Below, in pieces: positions 26,962 through 34,171 of a stretch of 64,000 bases of DNA. Below the pieces are notes generated by a model. The model was not told the origin of the DNA and ran no database searches. It was given only the letters and a program-made list of their open reading frames with translations. The translations under genes and the position numbers were made by a program. The first letter of the stretch is position 1; every line of letters starts with the position of its first letter. This DNA is from an uncultured Candidatus Saccharibacteria bacterium (GTDB lineage: Bacteria > Patescibacteriota > Saccharimonadia > Saccharimonadales > Saccharimonadaceae): positions 186,001 to 250,000 of the forward strand of contig CAMVCW010000001.1 in NCBI GenBank assembly GCA_947166125.1, in the 5' to 3' direction.

Positions 26962-28452
26962 TTATCTTGCCACGCACCTTATCGAATACCCATACCCTTG
27001 AATTGTCGCATATTGATTATTAAGTATGGGTCTTACCATACTGCTCTGGAAGTTCATGAATCCGGCATATAGTGTAGTATTATTATAGAAATAAATACCA
27101 TAACTTACACCAGGCGCTATATCGGTCGATACTACATCTCCTTTTCCGCCTCCTCTTATAAAATAAAGTGGTGCTTTGCGTATATTATTGAATCCATTTT
27201 CTAAATAACTTGTAGAAGTATTGGTTGTTATAATATTATAATCTACTAATAGATTGCCAAATTCATTAGTGTTAAGGTCTGGCAACCTCCAACCTGCTGG
27301 ACAAATAGAAGTTGTGGCATTTCCGTTAGCTCTAGCTGCGTTCCAATTATAGTAATTACCAAGATGATAATGGGCACAATCTATATGTCCAGCACTAGCA
27401 CAATCTGTCAACGAACTGTAAACAATGTCGTTTGCATCAGAATTTGAAGTATATACATATTCGTCACCATTATCTACAAAATAAGGTGTAGTTTTATTGG
27501 TGCTCCAATTAGGGTCTGTGGTTAATGTCCAAGTAGCACCAGAATCAAAATCACTAGAGTCCCAACCTAAATCAGTATCTAAGTGAGTGTAGGTTTTGTT
27601 TTGAACCAAATCTAGATCTAGATTCTGTGTCATCCAGATATTTCCATCTGCTAATCTAGTTACCCAGTATTGTTTACCGTCCCTGATATCTATGGCCTGT
27701 ATACTATCACCTATATTAGCTAGTACAGAATTACCCCACGTATCTACATCTTGCATAAATAAATGTTGTGAATTGCTATTTGGGTGCGTAAGCAAATACT
27801 TCACCTGCCCCTGATAAGTCCCTGCATACTGGGAAGAACTAGCATATACAGCATAAGTAGTAGTAAAGGATGAACCTTTAGCCATATCAGTAGTGCCAGA
27901 TACTCTTCCTGCCACTTTAGTCCAATATGGTGGTACTATACCATATGTATTATTATAGTCACTTTCTATAGTAGGTGGAGTAGGAGAAGGATTGTCTGGT
28001 ATATTATTCAGTTTCATGGCCCATTGTGAAGTTAATCCACTGGTATTTAATCCTGTATCTATACTATACTGTGGATATTCTGAGTTTATTAGTTTATTAT
28101 TACCTTCCTCATTATTACTATACCCTACTGCATATACACTATACCCATTACCATCATTACATAGTGTAGTAATGGTGGTCTTTCCTATATCCCCTAAATA
28201 GTTACCATTATATACTTCTGCATTATGAGGAACATTAACCACACTAGATAAAGTACAAGATGATGAGATAGTAATAGCTAGATTGTCTGAACCAGATGTA
28301 GAACCCATGGCAGAACTATGAAATGATAAATGAGATAAAACAACACCACAAACTACAAGAAGAGGAATAGAAACTAATAATACATTACGGAAAGCATAGT
28401 AGGAGAAATCTATTCTACTACTTATTAAAGCTTGTTTTACTTTGTGGCCCAT
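26962..28452 (-). CDS. FISUMP-type surface protein, paralogue 2
   Basis: A 496-aa protein whose N-terminus (MGHKVKQALISSRIDF, then a hydrophobic anchor) is nearly identical to paralogue 1. A Ser/Thr/Asn-rich region leads to the FISUMP domain (YWVTRLADGNIWMTQNLDLD, ICPAGWRLPD), ending GYSIRCVAR. Identity with paralogue 1 extends through the start codon into the leader, so recent duplication or recombination between these loci is likely. The ATG follows GTGAGGT. Confidence 0.8.
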   Translation of the reverse strand: MGHKVKQALISSRIDFSYYAFRNVLLVSIPLLVVCGVVLSHLSFHSSAMGSTSGSDNLAITISSSCTLSSVVNVPHNAEVYNGNYLGDIGKTTITTLCNDGNGYSVYAVGYSNNEEGNNKLINSEYPQYSIDTGLNTSGLTSQWAMKLNNIPDNPSPTPPTIESDYNNTYGIVPPYWTKVAGRVSGTTDMAKGSSFTTTYAVYASSSQYAGTYQGQVKYLLTHPNSNSQHLFMQDVDTWGNSVLANIGDSIQAIDIRDGKQYWVTRLADGNIWMTQNLDLDLVQNKTYTHLDTDLGWDSSDFDSGATWTLTTDPNWSTNKTTPYFVDNGDEYVYTSNSDANDIVYSSLTDCASAGHIDCAHYHLGNYYNWNAARANGNATTSICPAGWRLPDLNTNEFGNLLVDYNIITTNTSTSYLENGFNNIRKAPLYFIRGGGKGDVVSTDIAPGVSYGIYFYNNTTLYAGFMNFQSSMVRPILNNQYATIQGYGYSIRCVAR

Positions 28453-28485
28453 CTTCTACCTCACTTATATATGATTACTACTATT

Positions 28486-28688
28486 CCCCCATGTGGTGCC
28501 ACTATATTAATGGGGATTAACAAAAATGGCACCGCAAGGGGTGCAACAACCTAATAATTCACATCAGTTAAACAACATCCATGAACGATTGGTATCCTTA
28601 CGATGCCATTAGTTATCGTTATGAAATATTGTTTAATGAATATATAAAAATCCTGATGTGATTTTGTTATATATTATTAAGTTGTTGC
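28486..28688 (-). promoter_or_regulatory. Structured 5' leader RNA of FISUMP gene 2
   Basis: Minus-strand TATAAT (28695-28700). The basal stem pairs 28673-28688 with 28543-28558 (16 bp, one U-G at the same position as in copy 1). A second stem, TCACATCAG/CTGATGTGA (28559-28567 with 28653-28661), and inner stems lead to a GGCATCGTAAGG apical hairpin. The GCACC...GGTGC hairpin and the downstream interleaved pairs up to the ribosome binding site match copy 1 almost base for base, while the stem bases differ. Confidence 0.65.
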
Positions 28689-28723
28689 TCTTTTATTATA
28701 CAACAAAAATAAAACTAGTGGAA

Positions 28724-29299
28724 TTAATTTAATAAATAGTCTAATAAGTTTTGGATGGTGAAGCAACCAACCATGGTTTCGTTACTATTTAACACTAGAA
28801 AATAATAGCTATTGGTGCGCTCGATTTCTTCTACGGCGAAAGTTAAAGAATCTGTAAGATGCAGGAATTGAACATTTTTATCTAAGTATTTCTCGGCGCG
28901 GTCGGTTTTTTTGATTTCTAGGGTATTGAGGGCTTCGGTGTGGATGACGCCGGCAACTTTACCTTTACTATCGGTGACGGGAAAATTGGTAAAACCAGAT
29001 TTGTATAATTTGTCTAAAACTAGTGGGCCAAGAATTTCTTTTTTGTCTACAAATACCATTTGGTTTTTGGGAATCATGAGATCGGCCACGGTGCGGGTAT
29101 CAAAACTCATGATGGCGGCAATACGGGCACGGTCGGTGCTGCTTAAAATATTGCGTGGAGTACGTTTTAACACGTCGATAAATTCTGGTAAAGTTTTGGG
29201 GGTGTATTTGGGGGTTGGTGCAGGAGATTTTTTCGGCCGGTATTTTTCTAACTTTGGGTCGATAAACTTGACAAACTTCCGCATCATTTCTTCCAACAT
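28724..29299 (-). CDS. CBS-pair domain protein (CorC/HlyC-like)
   Basis: A 191-aa protein with a charged N-terminal tail and two CBS motifs (residues about 73-190: TVADLMIPKNQMVFVDKKE and later FAVEEIERTNSYYFLVLN). The layout resembles the cytosolic part of CorC-type transporters without the membrane domain. CBS pairs bind adenine nucleotides and regulate partners; the partner is unknown. A minus-strand TATAAT lies 9 nt before the ATG, divergent from the DsbA-like gene. Confidence 0.82.
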   Translation of the reverse strand: MLEEMMRKFVKFIDPKLEKYRPKKSPAPTPKYTPKTLPEFIDVLKRTPRNILSSTDRARIAAIMSFDTRTVADLMIPKNQMVFVDKKEILGPLVLDKLYKSGFTNFPVTDSKGKVAGVIHTEALNTLEIKKTDRAEKYLDKNVQFLHLTDSLTFAVEEIERTNSYYFLVLNSNETMVGCFTIQNLLDYLLN

Positions 29300-29330
29300 G
29301 TTATAATGATTATATCATTAAAGGAGTTAT

Positions 29331-30089
29331 ATGAAAAAGGTTAGAGGTTTTTCTGTAGTGGGGGTGATTATAGGGGTGGCAGTAGTGGCATTTCTGGCGA
29401 TTGCAACGTATTTTATTGTGGACGGTAATAATAAGGCGACGGATTTTAGCGCATATAATTTTTATTCGGTGATAGAGCCAACAAAAGATAATGGCAATAT
29501 TGGCGATCACGTAAAGGGCAACGCGGATGCACCGGTGCTGATTTTTGAGTATGCGGATTATCAATGTCCGGGCTGTGCGTCTATTAATCCGCGAGTAAAT
29601 AAGGCGATAGAAGAATTGGACGGTAAACTAGGTGTGGTGTATAGGAGTTTCCTACTTTCTTATCATCAAAATGGTACGGCGGCGGCATCAGCGGCGGAAG
29701 CGGCGGGTCTACAGGGGTATTGGAAGCCGTATGCAGATAAACTATTTGAAGAACAGGCTGAGTGGGAATATGCTTCGGCGAGTGAGCGGACGGCTTTATT
29801 TGATAAGTATTTTGAAGAAGTAACGGATGGTAAGGGAGATATGGATAAATTTAATAAGGATTTGGCGAGCGAAGCAGTATCTAAAAAGATCAGCTTTGAT
29901 ATGGGAATTGGGAAGAGGATTGACGTAGGTGGTACGCCGGCGTTTTATATAGATGGGCAGTTGATACAATGGGGAAGTGCTGGCGAAGTGACAGTAAACG
30001 ATAAGAAGATTAGTTGGGAATCTGCTAGATCCGGTGATGATTTTGTAAAATTGTTGAAGGATATTGTGGCGGCGAAACTGGGGGAATAA
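29331..30089 (+). CDS. Membrane-anchored DsbA-like thiol oxidoreductase
   Basis: A 252-aa protein: one N-terminal helix (about residues 10-30) then a thioredoxin fold with CPGC (Cys79, Cys82) in YADYQCPGCASINPRV and the cis-Pro segment VGGTPAFYIDGQ. It would introduce or shuffle disulfides in exported proteins, of which this window encodes several Cys-containing ones. AAGGAG precedes the ATG. A CcdA-like membrane protein at 37361-38068 is a conceivable electron partner. Confidence 0.88.
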   Translation: MKKVRGFSVVGVIIGVAVVAFLAIATYFIVDGNNKATDFSAYNFYSVIEPTKDNGNIGDHVKGNADAPVLIFEYADYQCPGCASINPRVNKAIEELDGKLGVVYRSFLLSYHQNGTAAASAAEAAGLQGYWKPYADKLFEEQAEWEYASASERTALFDKYFEEVTDGKGDMDKFNKDLASEAVSKKISFDMGIGKRIDVGGTPAFYIDGQLIQWGSAGEVTVNDKKISWESARSGDDFVKLLKDIVAAKLGE

Positions 30090-30100
30090 AATTAGTTAAC

Positions 30101-30130
30101 AAAAAAGCTCCGGACAAACCGGAGTTTTTT
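30101..30130. terminator. Bidirectional terminator
   Basis: GCTCCGG/CCGGAG-type stem with A and T runs on both sides. It serves the DsbA-like gene and possibly the minus-strand unit from 30356. Confidence 0.88.
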
Positions 30131-30137
30131 GCCGAAA

Positions 30138-30224
30138 TTAGATTTCGATAAACTCTTGCCAAGCGGCAGGAGGGATGGTTGACTTTTTGCGTTCTGTGGA
30201 ACGCTTGAGTCGTTTGATACGCAT
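30138..30224 (-). CDS. Candidate 28-aa basic protein
   Basis: 28 codons beginning MRIKRLKRSTERKKST, very basic. AAGGAG lies 13 nt upstream of the ATG on the minus strand, the bidirectional terminator follows, and a good minus-strand promoter lies about 130 nt upstream. A 64-codon frame on the opposite strand (30175-30369) has a poorly spaced start. The minus-strand reading fits the signals better, but neither is proven. Confidence 0.4.
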   Translation of the reverse strand: MRIKRLKRSTERKKSTIPPAAWQEFIEI

Positions 30225-30391
30225 GTATCTAATTTTCTCCTTAATGTTTATCGCCCTTACGACCATCCTATATGGAGCAATAGTTTCGTCCCATATAGGG
30301 ATCCCACCTCGCGAAAGACTGCGGCCAATAGTCTATTGGGAAATTAACGAGCGACAAGGACTATTCTAGCAAAGGTTTTTGAAGTTTGCAA
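30225..30391 (-). promoter_or_regulatory. Minus-strand promoter and structured leader
   Basis: TTGCAA (30386-30391) and TAGAAT (30363-30368) are separated by 17 bp on the minus strand. The predicted 130-nt leader has CCAATAG/CTATTGG and CCTATATGG/CCATATAGG hairpins and an outer GTCGCTC/GGGCGAT pairing, ending at AAGGAG. It resembles a folded regulatory leader of unknown class. Confidence 0.4.
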
Positions 30392-30418
30392 GCATAAAAT
30401 CTAAAATGGGTTTTATCG

Positions 30419-30520
30419 TATAATTTACTGCATCTCAGAAGCTTCGCAATGTGATAATAAATTTTATTACATTACTACGCCCATTAGGCGGCAAAATCTA
30501 CCTTTGGTAAATTTTGCCTT
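30419..30520 (+). ncRNA. Candidate small RNA of about 90 nt
   Basis: TATAAT at 30419-30424. About 65 nt of AU-rich hairpin sequence follow, then a strong stem (30490-30518, GGCAAAAT...ATTTTGCC) and TTTATGTTCTT, a promoter-to-terminator unit with no ORF. The next gene has its own promoter at 30569. Confidence 0.4.
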
Positions 30521-30581
30521 TATGTTCTTCGATTGCGGTGAATTATACAATAAGCACCTAGTAAATGTTATAATGGAAAAT

Positions 30582-31256
30582 ATGAAAAAGCGTGGGCGTC
30601 TTAAATTTCATAAGGTGAAAACATGGTATTTGTTGGTGTTTTTGGTGCCGCTACTTTTTGTAGATGCGACATTGCTTAGAATAGATCATATTAAAATGAC
30701 GGAATTACGCGATGCGGTGCTGGCGGCGGATCAAAATGATGACGACGAAGCAACTTCGCGGAATTTGGAGGCATTAAAAGACTATGTGTTTTCTAATATT
30801 GTGATAAATGTGGTGGATGATAATGGTAATCAGAGGGTAACGTTTGGGACGGGGCCGTTTTATTTGGAACATCAATATTTGCGGGCGGCGAATAAGGCGC
30901 TAGAAGAAGCGGAAAAAACTATAGCGTCTGACGCAAATCCAAATGGGAATATTTATCAGATGGCGTCGGATGTGTGCCGGCCGCAGGCGATAGCGAATGG
31001 TTGGAGTTGGAATGATGCGAATTATATTAATTGTATGACGGGGGAGATACAAAAATATCCAGCAGCAAGTGAAATAAACGATACAATTGCGGCAAGTTTA
31101 CCATCTACGGAACTTTATCGTAAGAATTATGCTTCTCCACTATGGGCGCCGACGTTTACGGGCTTTATGCTGCTCTTAACGCTTATTGTTATTGTTGTAA
31201 TTTTTATCAGGGGGGTAGTGTGGTTATTCTTGAGGCTATCTCTGTTGTTTGTGTGA
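30582..31256 (+). CDS. Hypothetical protein with N- and C-terminal membrane helices
   Basis: A 224-aa protein: hydrophobic helix at about residues 13-30, an extracytoplasmic domain of about 160 residues with two Cys, and a C-terminal hydrophobic segment (about 195-224). TATAAT at 30569-30574 ends 7 nt before the ATG at 30582, so the longer upstream frame is rejected. No family is recognised. Confidence 0.72.
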   Translation: MKKRGRLKFHKVKTWYLLVFLVPLLFVDATLLRIDHIKMTELRDAVLAADQNDDDEATSRNLEALKDYVFSNIVINVVDDNGNQRVTFGTGPFYLEHQYLRAANKALEEAEKTIASDANPNGNIYQMASDVCRPQAIANGWSWNDANYINCMTGEIQKYPAASEINDTIAASLPSTELYRKNYASPLWAPTFTGFMLLLTLIVIVVIFIRGVVWLFLRLSLLFV

Positions 31257-31284
31257 TTTTGGGGTAAAATCTGTAAAATCCCCC

Positions 31285-31313
31285 TTGACATTTATTTTAC
31301 GGGGTCATAAGAT
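31285..31313 (+). promoter_or_regulatory. Promoter of the 68-aa protein gene
   Basis: TTGACA and TAAGAT are separated by 17 bp, 31 nt upstream of an AGGAGG-preceded ATG. Confidence 0.75.
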
Positions 31314-31344
31314 AAGAATATATTAACTTAAGGAGGAAGCTTAA

Positions 31345-31551
31345 ATGGCTTACGAACATACTAATAGCAAGGGAGTGAAGTACTACCTTCATAAATCTGA
31401 AGTTACTCTTCGTGGTGGCAAACCTCAAACTATCTATTTCTTTACTAAGAATGCTGAAGGTGGTAAGGGTACCCCATGTGATCTTCCTGAAGACCGTGTA
31501 GTTTGTGAAAATCCTCGCAATGGTTTCTTGACTCTTAAGAAGAAAGCTTAA
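31345..31551 (+). CDS. Small conserved-looking protein (68 aa)
   Basis: A 68-residue, compact, mixed-charge protein (YEHTNSKGVKYYLHKSEV...). It has consensus promoter, perfect AGGAGG ribosome binding site and a strong terminator, and its codon choice (gaa, ggt, ctt, cgt) suggests high expression. No membrane segment. I do not recognise the family; a ribosome- or nucleoid-associated role is only a guess. Confidence 0.8.
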   Translation: MAYEHTNSKGVKYYLHKSEVTLRGGKPQTIYFFTKNAEGGKGTPCDLPEDRVVCENPRNGFLTLKKKA

Positions 31552-31597
31552 TTCTGATAAGAGTCTGAAACTCAGCGCGCGAGTTAATTAGGTGCGT

Positions 31598-31628
31598 AAA
31601 AAAGAAGCCTCGAAAGGGGCTTCTTTTT
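31598..31628 (+). terminator. Intrinsic terminator of the 68-aa gene
   Basis: AAGAAGCC pairs with GGCTTCTT, followed by a T run. Confidence 0.88.
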
Positions 31629-31654
31629 GTGGGGCGGTTTGATGGGGTGCTAGG

Positions 31655-31880
31655 GGTTTTCTTGCTGCGCGAGGAAGTAACGTTGAGTGTTGGCTTTGTG
31701 GTTAGGACGCGGCCTTTGCTTTGCAAAAGCCGTCTTTTCTGTGTTGACTTAACAAACTAGGGCAATTTCTTTGCTGCGCAAAGAAATAATGTTGGGCGTC
31801 GCTTCGAAAAAGAAAACAAGTTTTCTTTTTGTTCAGCTCCTACAACATGCGAACCTACGGTTCGTGCCCTAGCGCCCGAT
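31655..31880. other. Gene-free, hairpin-rich interval
   Basis: No convincing ORF. Five hairpins follow each other: 31658-31676, 31706-31734 (GC-rich, then TTTTCT), 31767-31786 (TTTCTTTGC/GCAAAGAAA), 31806-31830 and 31850-31864. The segments at about 31658-31690 and 31767-31799 are diverged direct repeats. It may be a repeat-derived or non-coding RNA region. Confidence 0.4.
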
Positions 31881-31883
31881 TAT

Positions 31884-31922
31884 AGCAAACTAAAAAAAGA
31901 CCCGTAGGGTCTTTTAGTTTGC
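31884..31922 (-). terminator. Terminator of tRNA-Ile
   Basis: A long inverted repeat (AGCAAACTAAAA...TTTTAGTTTGCT enclosing GACCC/GGGTC) with a T run on the minus strand directly after the tRNA. Confidence 0.85.
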
Positions 31923-31924
31923 TA

Positions 31925-32001
31925 TGGTGGGGGTACTAGGACTCGAACCTAGGACACTGCGTGTATAAGACGCATGCTCTAACCAACTGAGCTATACCCC
32001 C
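31925..32001 (-). tRNA. tRNA-Ile (anticodon TAT)
   Basis: Cloverleaf: acceptor GGGGGTA/TACCCCC, A73, encoded CCA, anticodon stem TGCGT/ACGCA and loop CTTATAC giving anticodon UAU, which reads AUA directly. Most bacteria read AUA with a lysidine-modified CAU tRNA made by TilS. A TAAAAT box on the minus strand lies 8 nt before the 5' end. Confidence 0.92.
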
Positions 32002-32039
32002 GCTACTCTATTTTATCACAAAATGTTATAATGATAAGC

Positions 32040-32465
32040 ATGAGCGTGAAGGATAATTTGCGGCGGACGAAGTTCAGGTTGAAGCGAGATTTTTTTACGT
32101 TGGAGAATATCGCGCTCTTATTGGCGATAGTGCTATGTTTGGTATGGACTTATCAATCTATAGTGGCGATGTCTAGAAACTGGAAATTATCTGAAACTTT
32201 GATTACGGAAAAGAAAGAACTCGAATTATTAAATGTAGAAGTAGAGGCGGCAGAGCTAGAAAATGAATATTATAAAACTAACGAATATCAGGAATTGATG
32301 GCGCGGAAGATTTTGGATAAGAAATTGAGTGGCGAAAACATGGTAATATTGCCAGATAATTCGGAAGAGGCAAAAAATAAACATAAAGTAGCAAAAGTAG
32401 AAAAGCAAGAAAAGAGTTATTCGAATTTTGAAAAATGGATGATGTATTTATTCCCAAACTATTAA
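32040..32465 (+). CDS. FtsB/DivIC-like septum formation protein
   Basis: A 141-aa bitopic protein: cytoplasmic basic N-terminus, membrane helix at about residues 22-40, then a coiled coil (about 45-85) and the YKTNEYQELMARKILDKKL and ILP motifs characteristic of FtsB/DivIC proteins. It would join the division complex at the membrane. The ATG at 32040 is chosen over 32031 because TATAAT (32027-32032) ends 7 nt before it. Confidence 0.8.
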   Translation: MSVKDNLRRTKFRLKRDFFTLENIALLLAIVLCLVWTYQSIVAMSRNWKLSETLITEKKELELLNVEVEAAELENEYYKTNEYQELMARKILDKKLSGENMVILPDNSEEAKNKHKVAKVEKQEKSYSNFEKWMMYLFPNY

Positions 32466-32504
32466 AATTGACATAGATAAATATGCTTGTGGTATAATGG
32501 TAGT

Positions 32505-33332
32505 ATGAAGAGAATTCGGCGTGGGTTTACGTTGGTGGAGGTATCGCTATTTTTGGCGATTACGGCGGCGATTTTTGTGAGTATTGCAGTAGGCACGCAA
32601 AATTCTATTTTTCAGCAACGCTATAATGACGCAGTGCAGAATTTTGCAGAGTTTCTTAGAAGCATATATTCTCAGGTGACAAATGTACAAAGTGAGGGGG
32701 ATGGCAGGAGTGGATACGCAATTTATGGAAAATTGGTGAATTTTGAAATTGATAATGGGAATAATAAAATTACCACATATAATGTAGTTGGGGAAGTTGC
32801 TGAGGACGATTTAGGTAATGATAATGTATTGGAACGTTTAAAGAAATTGAGTGCTGACGTGGTATTAAATAAGGGTGATGGTGAAAAAATCGAATATGAA
32901 CCGGTAGGGTTTGTGGAAAATTATCGTCCAAGATGGGCGTCGCAGATTCAAACGACGGGAGGTTGGAATGATGACGGGTATAATGTGTATACTGGTGCAC
33001 TTTTAATAGTACGGCACCCTAGTTCGGGAACTGTATATACTTATAGTTCTAACGAGCCTATTAAAAATGTAGATGAATATATAAGAAGTTTAAATAGTGG
33101 GTTGTCTGCTGAAAATCAGTTGCTTGTCAATATTGAAAATAAAGAGTTTAGCGCAGCGAATGACGTGGATTTTTGTGTGAATCCGAATGGAGCGGAGCGG
33201 AGTACTTTGCGGCGTGATATAAGAATTGTGGCGGGGGCGAGAAATGCAACGGGGGTTGAAATTATCGCGGACGATGAAAACTGGATAGGTGAAGGCGCAA
33301 ATAGGAAAAACATAGGTGATAGGTGTGAATAA
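32505..33332 (+). CDS. Type IV pilin-like protein 1
   Basis: A 275-aa protein with a class III prepilin leader (RRGFTLVEVSLFLAITAAIF): cleavage is expected after Gly, with Glu at position 5 of the mature protein, then a pseudopilin-type globular domain. TTGACA at 32468, TATAAT at 32493-32498 with TGTGG extension, and ATG 6 nt later. First gene of a three-pilin operon. Confidence 0.85.
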   Translation: MKRIRRGFTLVEVSLFLAITAAIFVSIAVGTQNSIFQQRYNDAVQNFAEFLRSIYSQVTNVQSEGDGRSGYAIYGKLVNFEIDNGNNKITTYNVVGEVAEDDLGNDNVLERLKKLSADVVLNKGDGEKIEYEPVGFVENYRPRWASQIQTTGGWNDDGYNVYTGALLIVRHPSSGTVYTYSSNEPIKNVDEYIRSLNSGLSAENQLLVNIENKEFSAANDVDFCVNPNGAERSTLRRDIRIVAGARNATGVEIIADDENWIGEGANRKNIGDRCE

Positions 33333-33334
33333 AG

Positions 33335-34171
33335 ATGCAAAAAAAAGACAGTAAAAGTGGGTTTACATTGGTGGAACTATCGCTCTCGATTGCTTTTATC
33401 GCTATACTTTCCATTACGATAGCTTTAATCATAAATGATGCGATTTCTACATATCGGCGCGGATTAACTTTGAATCAAATTAATACCGCAGGGATGGATT
33501 TGGTAGACGATATACGTACGGCGGTTCAGAATTCGCCAGCGAGCCCGCCAAGTAGCAACTGTAAAAGTGACAAAGATGATTTTCAGAAGAATTGTGAAGA
33601 AAATAGTGGGGTGAGATTGATGAATATTACTAAAACGGGAAAAGTGAATGAAATAGAAAATACGCCGCTATATGGAGCGTTTTGCACTGGAGCATATTCC
33701 TATATTTGGAATTCTGGGTATTTGTTTTTAGAAGGGGGCGGTGATAAAGCGATTTATGCTGTGTATGAGGGTGATGAGAAGAAGGAGGAGTGGAGTGATT
33801 TTCGTTTATTAAAGGTGGAAGATCGGCAACGTGATGTTTGTAAATCTATTTTGCCGGAGAAATATAGTGGCGAAGTCATTATGAGTGAATTCAAAGGCAA
33901 AGACGAAAATCCAGTAGTACTACTTGCAAATGATGGGTCTAACCCTTTGGCACTATATAGTTTTACCTCGGCGTTGCCGGCAGTAAATGGATTAGAAAAT
34001 GCGGCATTTTATTCAATGTCCTTTATTTTGGGTACAGTGCAGGGTGGCATTAATGTGATGTCTATGGGGAATTTTTGTGAAGCGCCAGAAAGTTCTAGCT
34101 CTGCAGAAAACTTTGATTATTGTGCGATAAATAAATTTAACTTTGCCGCTCAGGCAAATGGGAGGAAATGA
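33335..34171 (+). CDS. Type IV pilin-like protein 2
   Basis: A 278-aa protein with prepilin motif SGFTLVELSLSIAFIAIL followed by a helix and a globular domain with several Cys. It starts 2 nt after the previous stop and ends overlapping the next start region, so it belongs to the same operon. Probably a minor pilin that primes fibre assembly. Confidence 0.85.
   Translation: MQKKDSKSGFTLVELSLSIAFIAILSITIALIINDAISTYRRGLTLNQINTAGMDLVDDIRTAVQNSPASPPSSNCKSDKDDFQKNCEENSGVRLMNITKTGKVNEIENTPLYGAFCTGAYSYIWNSGYLFLEGGGDKAIYAVYEGDEKKEEWSDFRLLKVEDRQRDVCKSILPEKYSGEVIMSEFKGKDENPVVLLANDGSNPLALYSFTSALPAVNGLENAAFYSMSFILGTVQGGINVMSMGNFCEAPESSSSAENFDYCAINKFNFAAQANGRK

Noticed and set aside
30175..30369. 64-codon plus-strand frame with a hydrophobic stretch
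   Set aside because: AGGAGG is directly adjacent to the ATG (too close), no promoter or terminator fits, and the minus strand has a better-signalled unit. Kept only as an alternative.
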